Shown here one piece after another: positions 24,812 to 33,589 of a DNA stretch of 42,743 nucleotides. The DNA comes from Myxococcus xanthus (lineage in GTDB: Bacteria > Myxococcota > Myxococcia > Myxococcales > Myxococcaceae): assembly GCF_013116825.1 (NCBI RefSeq), contig NZ_JABFNS010000081.1, forward strand, positions 1 through 42,743. Reading direction: 5' to 3'. Position 1 is the stretch's first letter; the number at the start of each line of letters is the position of its first letter. The notes below the pieces were generated by a model that made no database searches, was not told the origin of the DNA, and was given only the letters and a program-made list of their open reading frames with translations. The translations under genes and the position numbers were made by a program.

Positions 24812-25681
24812 ATGGCCACCCCACTCCGGAAGCACTTCTGGCTCGTCACCACGACATGCATCGCACTCGCCATGCTGCTCCTGGCGAGCACGACCAACCT
24901 GCTCGTGGAGTTCGCGTTCACTCCACGCATTTCAAACATGCGGGATGAGCAAGCCTCGCCAGCCGAGGCCGCCTCACGCCCCCGCGCGGCATTGGAAGGC
25001 AGTCGTCTGGCAAAGCTCACAGGACTGACCCTCGACAAATCGCCTGAGCAGACGCCGCCCTCGGGTGGCGGCACGGCCCTGAACACGTCCCTGCGGTTGA
25101 AGCTGCTCGGCACCCTGGTGGCGCATGACTCGCAGTGGTCGCTCGCCTCGATTGAGGACCTCGACGCGAAGCGCATCCGCAGCGTGATGACCGGTGACGA
25201 CCTGCAGGGCGCTCGCGTCGTCTCCATCGAGCGCGAGCGCATCACCTTCCTGGTGGACGGCCGGGAGGAGTTCATCCGCGCCGGCCACCTTGGCGGCGTC
25301 TCACCCGCGCCCTTCCTGGCGAACGCCGCGCCCGCGCAGACGGGCATCCGCGCCGTGGGTGAGCACACCTATGAGGTGTCCCGTCGCGCTGTCGAAGACG
25401 CGCTTGCCAATATGGACGGACTGCTCACCCAGGCCCGAGTGGTGCCGGCCTTCCGCGACGGCAAGCCCCAGGGCTTCAAGGTCTTCTCCATCAAGAAGGG
25501 CTCCCTCTACGAGCAGCTCGGCATCCAGTCTGGTGACGTGCTCCGGCGCATCAATGGCGTCTCGCTCGACGCGCCCGACAGAGCCCTGGAGGCCTTCATG
25601 CTGCTAAGGGGCGCTTCGCACCTCGAGCTCGACATCGAGCGAGGAGGGAGTCCGGTCCGCAAGGTGTACGACGTGAGGTGA
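24812..25681 (+). CDS. gspC: GspC-like type II secretion protein with PDZ domain
   Basis: 289 residues: a short cytoplasmic tail, one membrane helix (about 10-32, FWLVTTTCIALAMLLLASTT), a Pro-rich linker, an HR-like beta domain (LRLKLLGTLVAHDSQWSLASIED, about 93-165) and a C-terminal PDZ domain (GFKVFSIKKGSLYEQLGIQSGDVLRRINGVSL, about 220-280). This is the order in GspC, the inner-membrane protein that contacts the secretin GspD. None of the other gsp genes is adjacent, so it is an orphan copy or the cluster is elsewhere. The ATG at 24812 is preceded by AAAGG. Confidence 0.82.
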   Translation: MATPLRKHFWLVTTTCIALAMLLLASTTNLLVEFAFTPRISNMRDEQASPAEAASRPRAALEGSRLAKLTGLTLDKSPEQTPPSGGGTALNTSLRLKLLGTLVAHDSQWSLASIEDLDAKRIRSVMTGDDLQGARVVSIERERITFLVDGREEFIRAGHLGGVSPAPFLANAAPAQTGIRAVGEHTYEVSRRAVEDALANMDGLLTQARVVPAFRDGKPQGFKVFSIKKGSLYEQLGIQSGDVLRRINGVSLDAPDRALEAFMLLRGASHLELDIERGGSPVRKVYDVR

Positions 25682-25696
25682 TTGCCGTACGTCCCT

Positions 25697-26560
25697 TCAG
25701 CTCCGGGCCAGTGCCGCCGCGAGCCGGGGGAGCGCATCCCCTGCCCGTGCCTCCAGGTGCACGTCCGCGAGCTCCACGCCCCGGCACTCCCCCAGGTTGA
25801 GGATGGCGATGGGCATCCGGCGCTCGGACGCGCGCACCAGGAAGCGGTAGCCGGAGAAGATGGCCAGCGAAGAGCCCACCACCAGCAGCGCGTCGCCCTC
25901 CTCCAACAGGGCGAACGCCGACGCCACGGTGGGGACCGGCACGTTGTCGCCGAAGAAGACGACGTCCGGCTTGAGCGTGCCACCACACACCAGGCACGCA
26001 GGGACCTGGAAGGCCGACAGCTGCTCGGAGGTCAGGTCCGCGTCACCGTCCGGACGCAGCTCCAGCACCTCGAAGGAGAAGCCAGGGTTGAGCGACAGCA
26101 GCCGCGCCTGCAACGCCTCGCGCGCCTCCTGCGCGCCGCACGTCAGACACCGGACCTGGGCCAGCGCACCATGCAGCTCAATCACCCGCGAGCTGCCAGC
26201 GGCCTGGTGGAGCCCGTCCACGTTCTGGGTGATGAGGCCTCGGACATGGCCCGCCTGCTCCAGCTCCGCCAGCGCCGCGTGTGCCGCGTTGGGCCGGGCC
26301 GAGGAGAAGCGCGGCCAGCCCATCAGGCTCCGCGCCCAGTAGCGCGCCCGGACCTCGGGGCGCGTGAGGAACTCGCGATGCTGAATGGGATTGCGCGCCC
26401 GCGCCCGCGTCCCGGGCCCCCGATAGTCGGGGATGCCTGACTCGGTGCTGCACCCCGCCCCGGTGAGCACCACCGTATTGCGGCGCGTGAGCAATGAGAC
26501 CAGCGCCTCCATGCTCGGAGCGAGGCTGGGGACAGGCAGGGCATCGTGCGGGGCAGTCAT
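25697..26560 (-). CDS. Sir2-family NAD-dependent protein deacylase
   Basis: 287 residues with the full sirtuin core: NAD-binding LTGAGCSTESGIPDYRGPGT, catalytic region TQNVDGLHQAAGS and ELHGAL, four zinc cysteines as CLTC and CLVC, and VVGSSLAIFSGYRFLVRA. The long insert between the zinc pairs resembles the SIRT4-like bacterial group. It removes acyl groups from lysine with NAD cleavage. Start ATG 26560; a shorter start at 26512 (MEALVSLL) is possible. Convergent with gspC. Confidence 0.94.
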   Translation of the reverse strand: MTAPHDALPVPSLAPSMEALVSLLTRRNTVVLTGAGCSTESGIPDYRGPGTRARARNPIQHREFLTRPEVRARYWARSLMGWPRFSSARPNAAHAALAELEQAGHVRGLITQNVDGLHQAAGSSRVIELHGALAQVRCLTCGAQEAREALQARLLSLNPGFSFEVLELRPDGDADLTSEQLSAFQVPACLVCGGTLKPDVVFFGDNVPVPTVASAFALLEEGDALLVVGSSLAIFSGYRFLVRASERRMPIAILNLGECRGVELADVHLEARAGDALPRLAAALARS

Positions 26561-26688
26561 CGCGGCCTACATATTAACCGCGCGTCCCTGGCCGCGCCGG
26601 ACGTCCAGTCTCGCCTGGGCGCTCCCGGGCGTACACCTGCCCCCACCCACTCGGGCAGGCATGCCCGCCAGCCTGGCCAGCGGGGTGC

Positions 26689-27762
26689 TCACGCGCCCCG
26701 GGCGGGAGACAGCCTGCGCAGGAACGGCGGCGCGACGAGGAAGATCAAGAGCAGCCGTCCCACCTGGACCGCCAGCACGACGGACAAAGTGGCACGCGTG
26801 CCCAGCGCGATGGCCAGCACGGAGTCGACGCCGCCCGGAGACGTCGCGAAGTAGGTGGTGAGCAGGTCCACGCCCGTGGCCGCGGACCAGCCCCACGCGA
26901 GCAGCAGACACCCCACCACCATCGCCACCGAGGCCGCCAGTGCGACGTGAGCGACGCGCTTCAGCTCCTGCACCGCCGAGGCATCGAACTGGCTGCCCAC
27001 GCGCACGCCCAGCACCCACAAGGCCAACGGGAGGAGGCCCGGCGGCCACGCGCCCACCGGCAGGCCCAGCGCCGTGAGGGGGATGCCCAGCAACACGGGC
27101 CCCAGGAAGGCCCCGGCCGGCAGCTTCAAGCGCAGCCCCAGGAAACTGCCCACGGCGGACACTCCCGCCGTCGTCAGCCATGCCCACAGCGGTGGCGGCG
27201 AGCCCGGCAGGTCCGCCGCGCGGGCCACCGCCACGTCCGGCGTATCCCCCACCCACCGCCCCACCACCACTGCCACGAGAATCACGATGCACAGGCGCAT
27301 GAACTGGAAGAGCGTCACCAGCCGCGCGTCCGCGCCCAGCTCATCGCTCAACGCCACCATCGCGGACGCGCCCCCCGGCATCAGCCCCAAGGTGGCGGTG
27401 CGCGAGTCCAGGTAGCCCAGCTTCGCGCACACCCACGCCACGCCCTGCGCCACGGCCACGACGCCCACCACGGCGCCCAGTGACACGCCCCAGCTGTCCG
27501 CGAGCGCGCTCCAGGCCTCCGGAGAGAAGGACGAACACAGCGCGCCCCCCAGCACCGAATGCGCCACCAGCAGCCCCCGGCGCGGCACCGGGACGTGCAC
27601 GGACAGCGTCAGCGACGCGGCGATGGACACCACCATCGCCCCCAGCAACGCCCCGGCAGGCAGGTGGGCGAGCTCCGCGAGTCCAGCGGCGAGCAGCGTC
27701 GCCCCGGTGACGGCCACCACGCGGCGTGAGCGGCGTCCAGGCGCGGAGTCATTCGTCATCAC
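26689..27762 (-). CDS. AbrB-family (PF05145) integral membrane protein
   Basis: 357 residues with about ten hydrophobic segments in two repeated halves. The motifs HLPAGALLGAMVVSI, GLMPGGASAMVALSDELGADARLVTLFQFMR and FATSPGGVDSVLAIAL are typical of the COG3180 family misnamed AbrB/ammonia monooxygenase; the repeated PGG motif marks the two halves. The family is thought to be transport-related, but no substrate is known. Start ATG 27762, divergent from the ElaA gene 30 bases away. Confidence 0.87.
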   Translation of the reverse strand: MMTNDSAPGRRSRRVVAVTGATLLAAGLAELAHLPAGALLGAMVVSIAASLTLSVHVPVPRRGLLVAHSVLGGALCSSFSPEAWSALADSWGVSLGAVVGVVAVAQGVAWVCAKLGYLDSRTATLGLMPGGASAMVALSDELGADARLVTLFQFMRLCIVILVAVVVGRWVGDTPDVAVARAADLPGSPPPLWAWLTTAGVSAVGSFLGLRLKLPAGAFLGPVLLGIPLTALGLPVGAWPPGLLPLALWVLGVRVGSQFDASAVQELKRVAHVALAASVAMVVGCLLLAWGWSAATGVDLLTTYFATSPGGVDSVLAIALGTRATLSVVLAVQVGRLLLIFLVAPPFLRRLSPARGA

Positions 27763-27792
27763 GGCGCCGAACGTACCAATGAAGGATGGGAC

Positions 27793-28326
27793 ATGCGCCG
27801 GGTATCCGCCGAGGCGAGCCCCGCACGCTTACCCGTGCTAGACGCCGTCCTCATGCGACGCTGGCAATGGAAGTCCTTCCAGGCGCTGTCCCTCGACGAG
27901 CTGTACGACGTGCTCGCCCTGCGACAGGAAGTCTTCGTGGTGGAGCAGCGCTCCATCTACCAGGACGTGGACGGTTTCGACCGGAGCGCGGAACACCTGC
28001 TGCTCCACACGGAGTCGCAGGGTCCCCGGCTGCTCGCCGCGTACTTGAGGGTGCTGCCTCCCGGTGTGAAGTATCCCCAGGAGAGCAGCCTGGGCCGCGT
28101 GGTGACGTCGCCCCGCGCACGGGCCCAGGGGCTGGGGCGCGAACTGGTTGCGCGTGGCCTTGCCCGCCTGGACAGCCTGTACCCACAGGCCGCCGTCCAC
28201 ATCGGGGCCCAGCACTACCTCCAGCGCTTCTACGAAGACTTCGGCTTCCAGACGCAGGGCGACGTCTATGACGAGGACGGCATTCCCCACATCGACATGG
28301 TGCGGCCAGCGGGCGGAACGCGCTGA
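27793..28326 (+). CDS. ElaA-type GNAT N-acetyltransferase
   Basis: 177 residues. The core W-K-FQALSLDELYDVLALRQEVFVVEQ, the CoA-binding LGRVVTSPRARAQGLGRELVARGL and FYEDFGFQTQGDVYDEDGIPHIDM match the ElaA family of GNAT acetyltransferases. The ATG at 27793 is chosen because AAGGAT lies six to seven bases upstream; the ATG at 27853 gives the usual family length (157) but has no ribosome binding site. Substrate unknown. Confidence 0.88.
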   Translation: MRRVSAEASPARLPVLDAVLMRRWQWKSFQALSLDELYDVLALRQEVFVVEQRSIYQDVDGFDRSAEHLLLHTESQGPRLLAAYLRVLPPGVKYPQESSLGRVVTSPRARAQGLGRELVARGLARLDSLYPQAAVHIGAQHYLQRFYEDFGFQTQGDVYDEDGIPHIDMVRPAGGTR

Positions 28327-28558
28327 CGCCGGGCAACGGCCTCGCGATGGGCGGAGAGCGCGAGGCCTGGCTGCGGCTGGGCATGGCGCTGCGGCACGCC
28401 CCCGCCACCCCGACGGCTGAGGCACAAAGGCTGGCGATGGGCCGACAACACTTCCTGGGCGCAGTCTGTCGCGTACCGCACGCGCCGGGGTGGCTGGGGT
28501 GGCCGGCAACTTCGCGGCCCCATGACGCCATGCGCGTCCATGGCTTTCCTGCGAAGCC

Positions 28559-29950
28559 ATGAGCCAGTGCACCCACATCGTCGACAATCCCTTCACCGGA
28601 GACGTCGCCGCTTCGGTCGAGCCCACGTCGCCCGCGAAGCTGGACACCGTGCTGGAGCGAGCCCGCGCCGCGTCACGCGCGCTGCGCGCCCTGAGCGTGG
28701 CGGAGCGCGTGAAGCGGGTGCTGCGCGCGTGCGAGGCGATGGAGAAGAACGCCGACGCCATCGCACGGGACATCACCCGGCAGATGGGCAAGCCGCTGTC
28801 CCAGGCCCGGGGTGAGGTGGGCGGCATGGCGGGACGCCTGCGCCACATGGCCGCCATCGCCGAGGAATCCCTCGCGGACATCGTCCTGCCGCCCAAGGAC
28901 GGCTTCGAGCGGAGGATCGCGAAGGAGCCGCTGGGCGTGGTGCTGGACCTGCCTGCCTGGAACTACCCACTCCTCACCGCGGTGAATGCCATCGCGCCCG
29001 CCGTGCTCGCGGGCAACGCGGTCATCGTGAAGCACTCGCCGCGCACCCCCCTGTGCGGTGGCCACTTCGCGCGCGCCTTCGCCGAAGCAGGCGCGCCCGA
29101 CGGCGCGGTGCAGGCCATCTTCCTGGACTACCCGGGCACGGAGCAGCTCGTCGGTGACGCGCGTGTGGACCACGTCCTCTTCACGGGCTCGGTGCTCGGC
29201 GGCCACAGGATGCAGGCGGCCGCGCGCGAGCGATTCCTCCACATCGGCCTGGAGCTGGGCGGCAACGACCCGGCCTACGTCGCGCCGGACTGTGACTTCG
29301 ACAAGGCGGTGGAGAACATCGTCGACGGTGCCATGTACAACGCGGGGCAGAGCTGCTGCGCCGTGGAGCGGGTGTACGTGCACCGCTCGCTGTACGAGCG
29401 CTTCATCGCCGCCGCGGAGCCACTCGTGCGCGCCTACGTGCTGGGCGACCCGGAGTCCGAGCAGACGACGATGGGCCCCATCGCCCAGCCCTGGCACCCC
29501 GCCGAGTTGCAGTCCTTCGTCCAGGACGCCACGAGCCTGGGTGCACGGCTCGTCACGGGTGGCCGCGCGGCACAGGTGGAAGGACGGGGCCGGTTCTTCG
29601 AGCCCACCCTGCTCCGCGACGTGAGCCCCCAGGCGCGGCTGATGCGCGAAGAGTCCTTCGGGCCGCTGCTGCCCATCGCGCCGGTGGACTCGGACGAGGA
29701 GGCCCTGGCGCTGATGAATGCCTCGCGGCTGGGCCTCACCGCGAGCGTGTGGACGTCCGACCGGGAGCGCGCGGACCGGCTGGCGCGGCAACTGGAAGCG
29801 GGCACCGTCTACATGAACCGCTGTGACGCGCTGGACCCCGCGCTGCCATGGAGCGGCGTGAAGGACTCCGGACGCGGCGTGACGCTGAGCGCGCTGGGCT
29901 TCGACGCCCTGACGCGGCCCAAGGCGCTCCACTACCGCCTGCGCTTCTGA
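28559..29950 (+). CDS. NAD(P)-dependent aldehyde dehydrogenase
   Basis: 463 residues of the ALDH superfamily, closest in style to succinate-semialdehyde-type enzymes. Visible: the substrate-channel Asn in PAWNYPLL, the general base Glu in LELGGNDP, the nucleophile in GQSCCAVERVY, and the EESFGPLLPI motif. It oxidises an aldehyde to the acid. The 232-base gap before it holds only short unlikely ORFs. It ends eight bases from the convergent coaA stop. The specific aldehyde cannot be deduced. Confidence 0.92.
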   Translation: MSQCTHIVDNPFTGDVAASVEPTSPAKLDTVLERARAASRALRALSVAERVKRVLRACEAMEKNADAIARDITRQMGKPLSQARGEVGGMAGRLRHMAAIAEESLADIVLPPKDGFERRIAKEPLGVVLDLPAWNYPLLTAVNAIAPAVLAGNAVIVKHSPRTPLCGGHFARAFAEAGAPDGAVQAIFLDYPGTEQLVGDARVDHVLFTGSVLGGHRMQAAARERFLHIGLELGGNDPAYVAPDCDFDKAVENIVDGAMYNAGQSCCAVERVYVHRSLYERFIAAAEPLVRAYVLGDPESEQTTMGPIAQPWHPAELQSFVQDATSLGARLVTGGRAAQVEGRGRFFEPTLLRDVSPQARLMREESFGPLLPIAPVDSDEEALALMNASRLGLTASVWTSDRERADRLARQLEAGTVYMNRCDALDPALPWSGVKDSGRGVTLSALGFDALTRPKALHYRLRF

Positions 29951-29957
29951 CGCGCGG

Positions 29958-30911
29958 CTACAGCTTGCGCAGCCTCACCCGCTTCACCTTGTGGTCGGGG
30001 CCCTTGAGGAGGATGAGGCGCGCGCGCGAACGGGTGGGCGCGATGTTCTGGGCCAGGTTGGGCCCGTTGATTTCGCCCCACACCGACTCGGCGACCTGAA
30101 TCGCCTGCTCGTGGTTCAGCTCGGAGAAGCGGCGGAAGTAGCTGCGCTCGTCGCGAAACGCCGTCTGCTGGAGCTTGAGGAAACGGTTGACGTACCAGCG
30201 GCGGATGTCGTGCTCGTGCGCGTCCACGTAGATGGAGAAGTCGAAGAAGTCGGAGAGGAACGTCGCCGGCATCTGCTTCCCCTCCTGTGCCCCGGCCTGG
30301 AGGACGTTGAGCCCTTCCAGGATGAGGATGTCGGGCTGGCGGACCACCTGCGCCTCGCCAGGCACCACGTCGTAGACGAGGTGCGAGTACACCGGCGCCG
30401 CCACCTCCGCCCGTCCGGCCTTCAACTCCGCCAGGAAGCGCACCAGCGCGCGCCGGTCGTAGCTCTCCGGGAAGCCCTTGCGCTTCATCAAGTCGCGCTC
30501 GGTGAGGACATCGTTGGGGAAGAGGAACCCGTCCGTCGTCACCAACTCCACGCGCGGGTGGTCCGGCCACCGCTTCAGCAGCGCCTGGAGGATGCGCGCC
30601 GTCGTGCTCTTGCCCACCGCCACGCTCCCGGCGATGGCGATGATGTACGGCACCTTCTGCGCCGAACCTCCCAGGAAGGCTTGCTGCTCCGTCCACAGCC
30701 GCTGCGCCGCGGCCACCTGCAGGTTCAGCAACCGGGACAAGGGCAGGTAGACGTCCACCACCTCGTCCAGGTCGAGGTGCTCTCCCAGGCCCCGCAGGCC
30801 GTCAATGTCCTCGGACTTCAGCGGCAGAGGCGTTGCGGCACGCAGCGCCCGCCAGGCCTCCCGTTCCAGGTCGATGAACATGGATGGGGACAGACCGCTG
30901 GCTAGGGCCAT
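29958..30911 (-). CDS. coaA: Pantothenate kinase, type I
   Basis: 317 residues. It phosphorylates pantothenate, the first step to coenzyme A. The Walker A motif is GSVAVGKST, followed by [34 protein letters not shown] and ILEGLNVLQ, all diagnostic of bacterial CoaA; the end [10 protein letters not shown] is also typical. The ATG at 30911 is chosen over the GTG at 30920 because GGAG is correctly spaced for the former. Confidence 0.97.
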   Translation of the reverse strand: MALASGLSPSMFIDLEREAWRALRAATPLPLKSEDIDGLRGLGEHLDLDEVVDVYLPLSRLLNLQVAAAQRLWTEQQAFLGGSAQKVPYIIAIAGSVAVGKSTTARILQALLKRWPDHPRVELVTTDGFLFPNDVLTERDLMKRKGFPESYDRRALVRFLAELKAGRAEVAAPVYSHLVYDVVPGEAQVVRQPDILILEGLNVLQAGAQEGKQMPATFLSDFFDFSIYVDAHEHDIRRWYVNRFLKLQQTAFRDERSYFRRFSELNHEQAIQVAESVWGEINGPNLAQNIAPTRSRARLILLKGPDHKVKRVRLRKL

Positions 30912-30980
30912 GGATTCCACTCCAGGAGATGAACATCCTAGCCGCCGCGTAGCACAGCCGAGACGTTCACGCTCGGACGT

Positions 30981-31712
30981 TCAGGTGCCAGCCGCGGGAT
31001 CCCACCCGTAGAAGCGCTTCAGCTCCTCATAGAGATCCGGCGTCTTCTCCTGCATTTGCTGGGGTTTCTCGAAAAACGACTCGGTGGCCACCGCGAAGAA
31101 CTCGGCCTCGTTGAGCCCACCGTAGTCATCCAGCACCTGCCGCTCCCGGCGCTGGCCCTGCTGAAGCTTGTGGAAGTGCTCGCTCATCACCGCGCTCCAG
31201 GCCCGGTAATGCGAATACGCGCGCAGGTTGGGCGTGCCATCGAAGGCGCCGTCGGCCCGGTCCAACACGTGGGCGAACTCATGCGTGGCGGTGTCGTGAC
31301 CATCGCCCGGGTTGCGCAGCCCCGCGAGCACCGACTCCCACGAGAGGATGACGGAGCCCCAGTTCTTCGCCTCGCCCAGCACCCCTCCCGTGCGGTCGGG
31401 GATTCGGAAGGCGCTGGGATAGACGATGACCTCCCGCAGCCGGTCGTAATACGACAGGCCCAGGTGCACCACGAGCTGCACCGCGGTGGCGGAAATCACC
31501 ACGCGAATCTCGTCGGTGACCTCCAGGCCGCCGGCGCCGATGAACTCCTTCTCCCACGCGAACACCTTGAGCTTGTCCAGAAAGGACTGCCGCAGCTCCG
31601 GAGGGAGGGTGCGGAAGAAGGGCACGCGCGCGTCGAGGTAGCCCAGCCAGGCCTCCGGAAAGGGGCGGCGAAGCAGTCGCCGACGCCGGAACTGGCGGAT
31701 GAAGGAGAACAT
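30981..31712 (-). CDS. mtfA: MtfA-family zinc metallopeptidase
   Basis: 243 residues from the ATG at 31712 (MFSFIRQFRRRR). The zinc site HEFAH is in TATHEFAHVLDRADGAFDGTP, with a downstream Glu in NEAEFFAVATESFFEKP as third ligand, as in MtfA (peptidase family M90). In Escherichia coli MtfA interacts with the glucose-system repressor Mlc; no Mlc/PTS partner is seen here. It lies 69 bases downstream of the coaA start, on the same strand but transcribed away from the Omp85 gene. Confidence 0.88.
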   Translation of the reverse strand: MFSFIRQFRRRRLLRRPFPEAWLGYLDARVPFFRTLPPELRQSFLDKLKVFAWEKEFIGAGGLEVTDEIRVVISATAVQLVVHLGLSYYDRLREVIVYPSAFRIPDRTGGVLGEAKNWGSVILSWESVLAGLRNPGDGHDTATHEFAHVLDRADGAFDGTPNLRAYSHYRAWSAVMSEHFHKLQQGQRRERQVLDDYGGLNEAEFFAVATESFFEKPQQMQEKTPDLYEELKRFYGWDPAAGT

Positions 31713-31828
31713 GCGCCCTGGCATAGCAGACGTGCACGGCGCGAGGAGCACCTCCCGGGACGAAACTGGAGGTAGATTGCGCCTGACGGGCGCGGCCGGC
31801 AGCCCCTTTCACGGACGTGCAACGAGTG

Positions 31829-33199
31829 ATGAGCAGACGCGTATGGGTTCGATGCGCGGCGCTGGGGCTGAGCCTCCTGGCGTCCCAGGCACCGGCGCAA
31901 ATCACGGAGTCAGATCCGGTCGTCGATGAAGTGGTGGTCCGCGGCCCGGAGAAGACCCAGCCGGACACGGTGCGCGCCTATGCGCGTGTGGGGGAAGGAG
32001 ACCCGCTCACGCTCGAGGACCTGGCCAAGGTCGAGCGACGGCTGGTCGCCACGGGCCTCTTCCAGGAGGTGAAGGTCCGCTACGAGCCCTCCGGGCCGGG
32101 CCGGGTGCGGCTGATTCTGGAGGTGGAGGACAAGGCATCCTGGGTGGTGGCGCCCACCTTCGTGCTGCAATCCGACAACGTCGGCGGCGGCGTGCTGTAC
32201 GCGGAGAACAACCTCTGGGGCCGCAGCAAGAAGTTCGCGACCGCGGCCCAGGTGAGCACGGCGGAGAGCGGCATCTTCGCGGGCTTCCTGGACCCGAACC
32301 TCTTCGGGCTGCCCCAGCTGCGCTTCAGCCTGGAAGGCCAGCTTCGCAGCGACCGGGTAGACGAGTACCAGGCCGGCTCCGGTCAGCGGCGCCCAGAGGT
32401 GGTGCGACGGACGCGGATGAACTCCGCGTCCATCGCCGGAGAGCTGGGCTTCCTGCTGTTCGAGCGCGTCCGCGCGGCGGCCAAGTACCGGCTGATGTCC
32501 ATCGACGCGAAGTCCCCCGACACCTCCGAGGAGGTGACGACGCCCGCGTTCGCCCTGGGCCCGTCGCAGCAGGATGCGTCCCTGCGGCTGATGGTGGGCA
32601 TCGACACGCGGCAGAACCTGCACGCGGTGATGGAGGGCCTCAACCTGGAGGCTTCCTACGAGCGCTCCAATCCCGGCGTCGGCAGTGACTTCCGCTACGA
32701 GCGCTTCGGACTGCTGTACCGCCATGGCCTGCGGCTGGTGGGTGAACACAACCTGGTGCTGCGCGGCGAGGCCGTGGCGGGCGTGGACCTGCCCTTCCAT
32801 CAGGAGTTCGTGATGGGCGGCAATTCACTGCGCGGCTTCGTCTACCGCCAGTTCCGGGGCGACACGCGCCTGTCCTTCACCGCCGAGTACCACTTCCCCC
32901 TCTTCACGGTGAGCCCGCTGTCCTTCCGCGGCGTCGCCTTCTCCGACACGGGGATGATGATGTGGCGCAAGCTGCCCGGTGACCGGGAGCTGCGAGACGT
33001 CAATGGGCGCGTGGTGCGCAGCTACCTGCCCGACGCGGAAGACGGGCTGGGCAACGCCACGGTGGCCCAGGGCGTGGGCGCCGGCCTGCGGCTGTACCTG
33101 CGCAACATCGTGCTGCCCCTGGTGGGCGTGGACGCGGCCTACAGCGTCAACTCGGGCGAGTTCCGCTTCTATCTGGTGGCGGGGGTGAATCCGTCCTAG
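31829..33199 (+). CDS. Small Omp85-family outer membrane protein (one POTRA)
   Basis: 456 residues. A signal peptide (MSRRVWVRCAALGLSLLASQ-APAQ) precedes one POTRA-like region (about 30-110, VDEVVVRGPEKTQPDTVRAYARVGEGDPL...LVATGLFQEVKVRYE) and then a beta-barrel in the rest, with the Omp85 signature GGNSLRGFVYRQFRGDTRLSF (about 330-350), the loop-6 RGF motif. BamA has five POTRAs; a single one is unusual and recalls lipid- or protein-export relatives. It is monocistronic. Partners cannot be told. Confidence 0.85.
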   Translation: MSRRVWVRCAALGLSLLASQAPAQITESDPVVDEVVVRGPEKTQPDTVRAYARVGEGDPLTLEDLAKVERRLVATGLFQEVKVRYEPSGPGRVRLILEVEDKASWVVAPTFVLQSDNVGGGVLYAENNLWGRSKKFATAAQVSTAESGIFAGFLDPNLFGLPQLRFSLEGQLRSDRVDEYQAGSGQRRPEVVRRTRMNSASIAGELGFLLFERVRAAAKYRLMSIDAKSPDTSEEVTTPAFALGPSQQDASLRLMVGIDTRQNLHAVMEGLNLEASYERSNPGVGSDFRYERFGLLYRHGLRLVGEHNLVLRGEAVAGVDLPFHQEFVMGGNSLRGFVYRQFRGDTRLSFTAEYHFPLFTVSPLSFRGVAFSDTGMMMWRKLPGDRELRDVNGRVVRSYLPDAEDGLGNATVAQGVGAGLRLYLRNIVLPLVGVDAAYSVNSGEFRFYLVAGVNPS

Positions 33200-33306
33200 G
33201 GACGACACGTCAGGCGGCCCCGCGGTGGGGCGTCGGGTGCGGCGCGCCAGGCCTCCATGTCATGAGGACATGCGCGTCTCCCCTCCCCGCTTCCCACGAG
33301 TCCGCC

Positions 33307-33564
33307 ATGTCCGACGAACGCTTCACGACCAGCCGCGAGGTCTACCACCGCATCCAGTGGGACCCGCGGTTCGACCCACGCGAGTTCACCATCGGCTACG
33401 ACGCCCATGGAGAGACGCGCGAGGAGATGCCGTTCGCGGCCTTCGTTCCGGACGGCGAGATTCCCTGGCACCGCGTCTGGTACTTCAAGCGGGGCCACCA
33501 GGTGGTCTGGGACCGCGAGCAGCGCTTGGACCTGCTGGATTCGCCGCAACCTCCGCCCGGGTAG
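33307..33564 (+). CDS. MJ1316/DUF504 family protein
   Basis: 85 residues covering the whole DUF504 domain: SREVYHRIQWDPRFDPREFTIGYDAH, then EIPWHRVWYFKRGHQVVWDRE. The family (MJ1316) has been proposed to recognise RNA ends such as cyclic phosphates in RNA repair systems. The ATG at 33307 is the natural domain start; upstream in-frame residues are not conserved-looking. It lies 26 bases before a lipoprotein gene and 1.2 kb from two RlaP-like nucleotidyltransferases that are also linked to RNA repair. Confidence 0.82.
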   Translation: MSDERFTTSREVYHRIQWDPRFDPREFTIGYDAHGETREEMPFAAFVPDGEIPWHRVWYFKRGHQVVWDREQRLDLLDSPQPPPG

Positions 33565-33589
33565 CAGGTTGAAGGGAGCAGATGCGAAG

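Noticed and set aside
28347-28562. 71-residue ORF in the gap before the aldehyde dehydrogenase
   Set aside because: No ribosome binding site, overlaps the start of the next gene and shows no family features.
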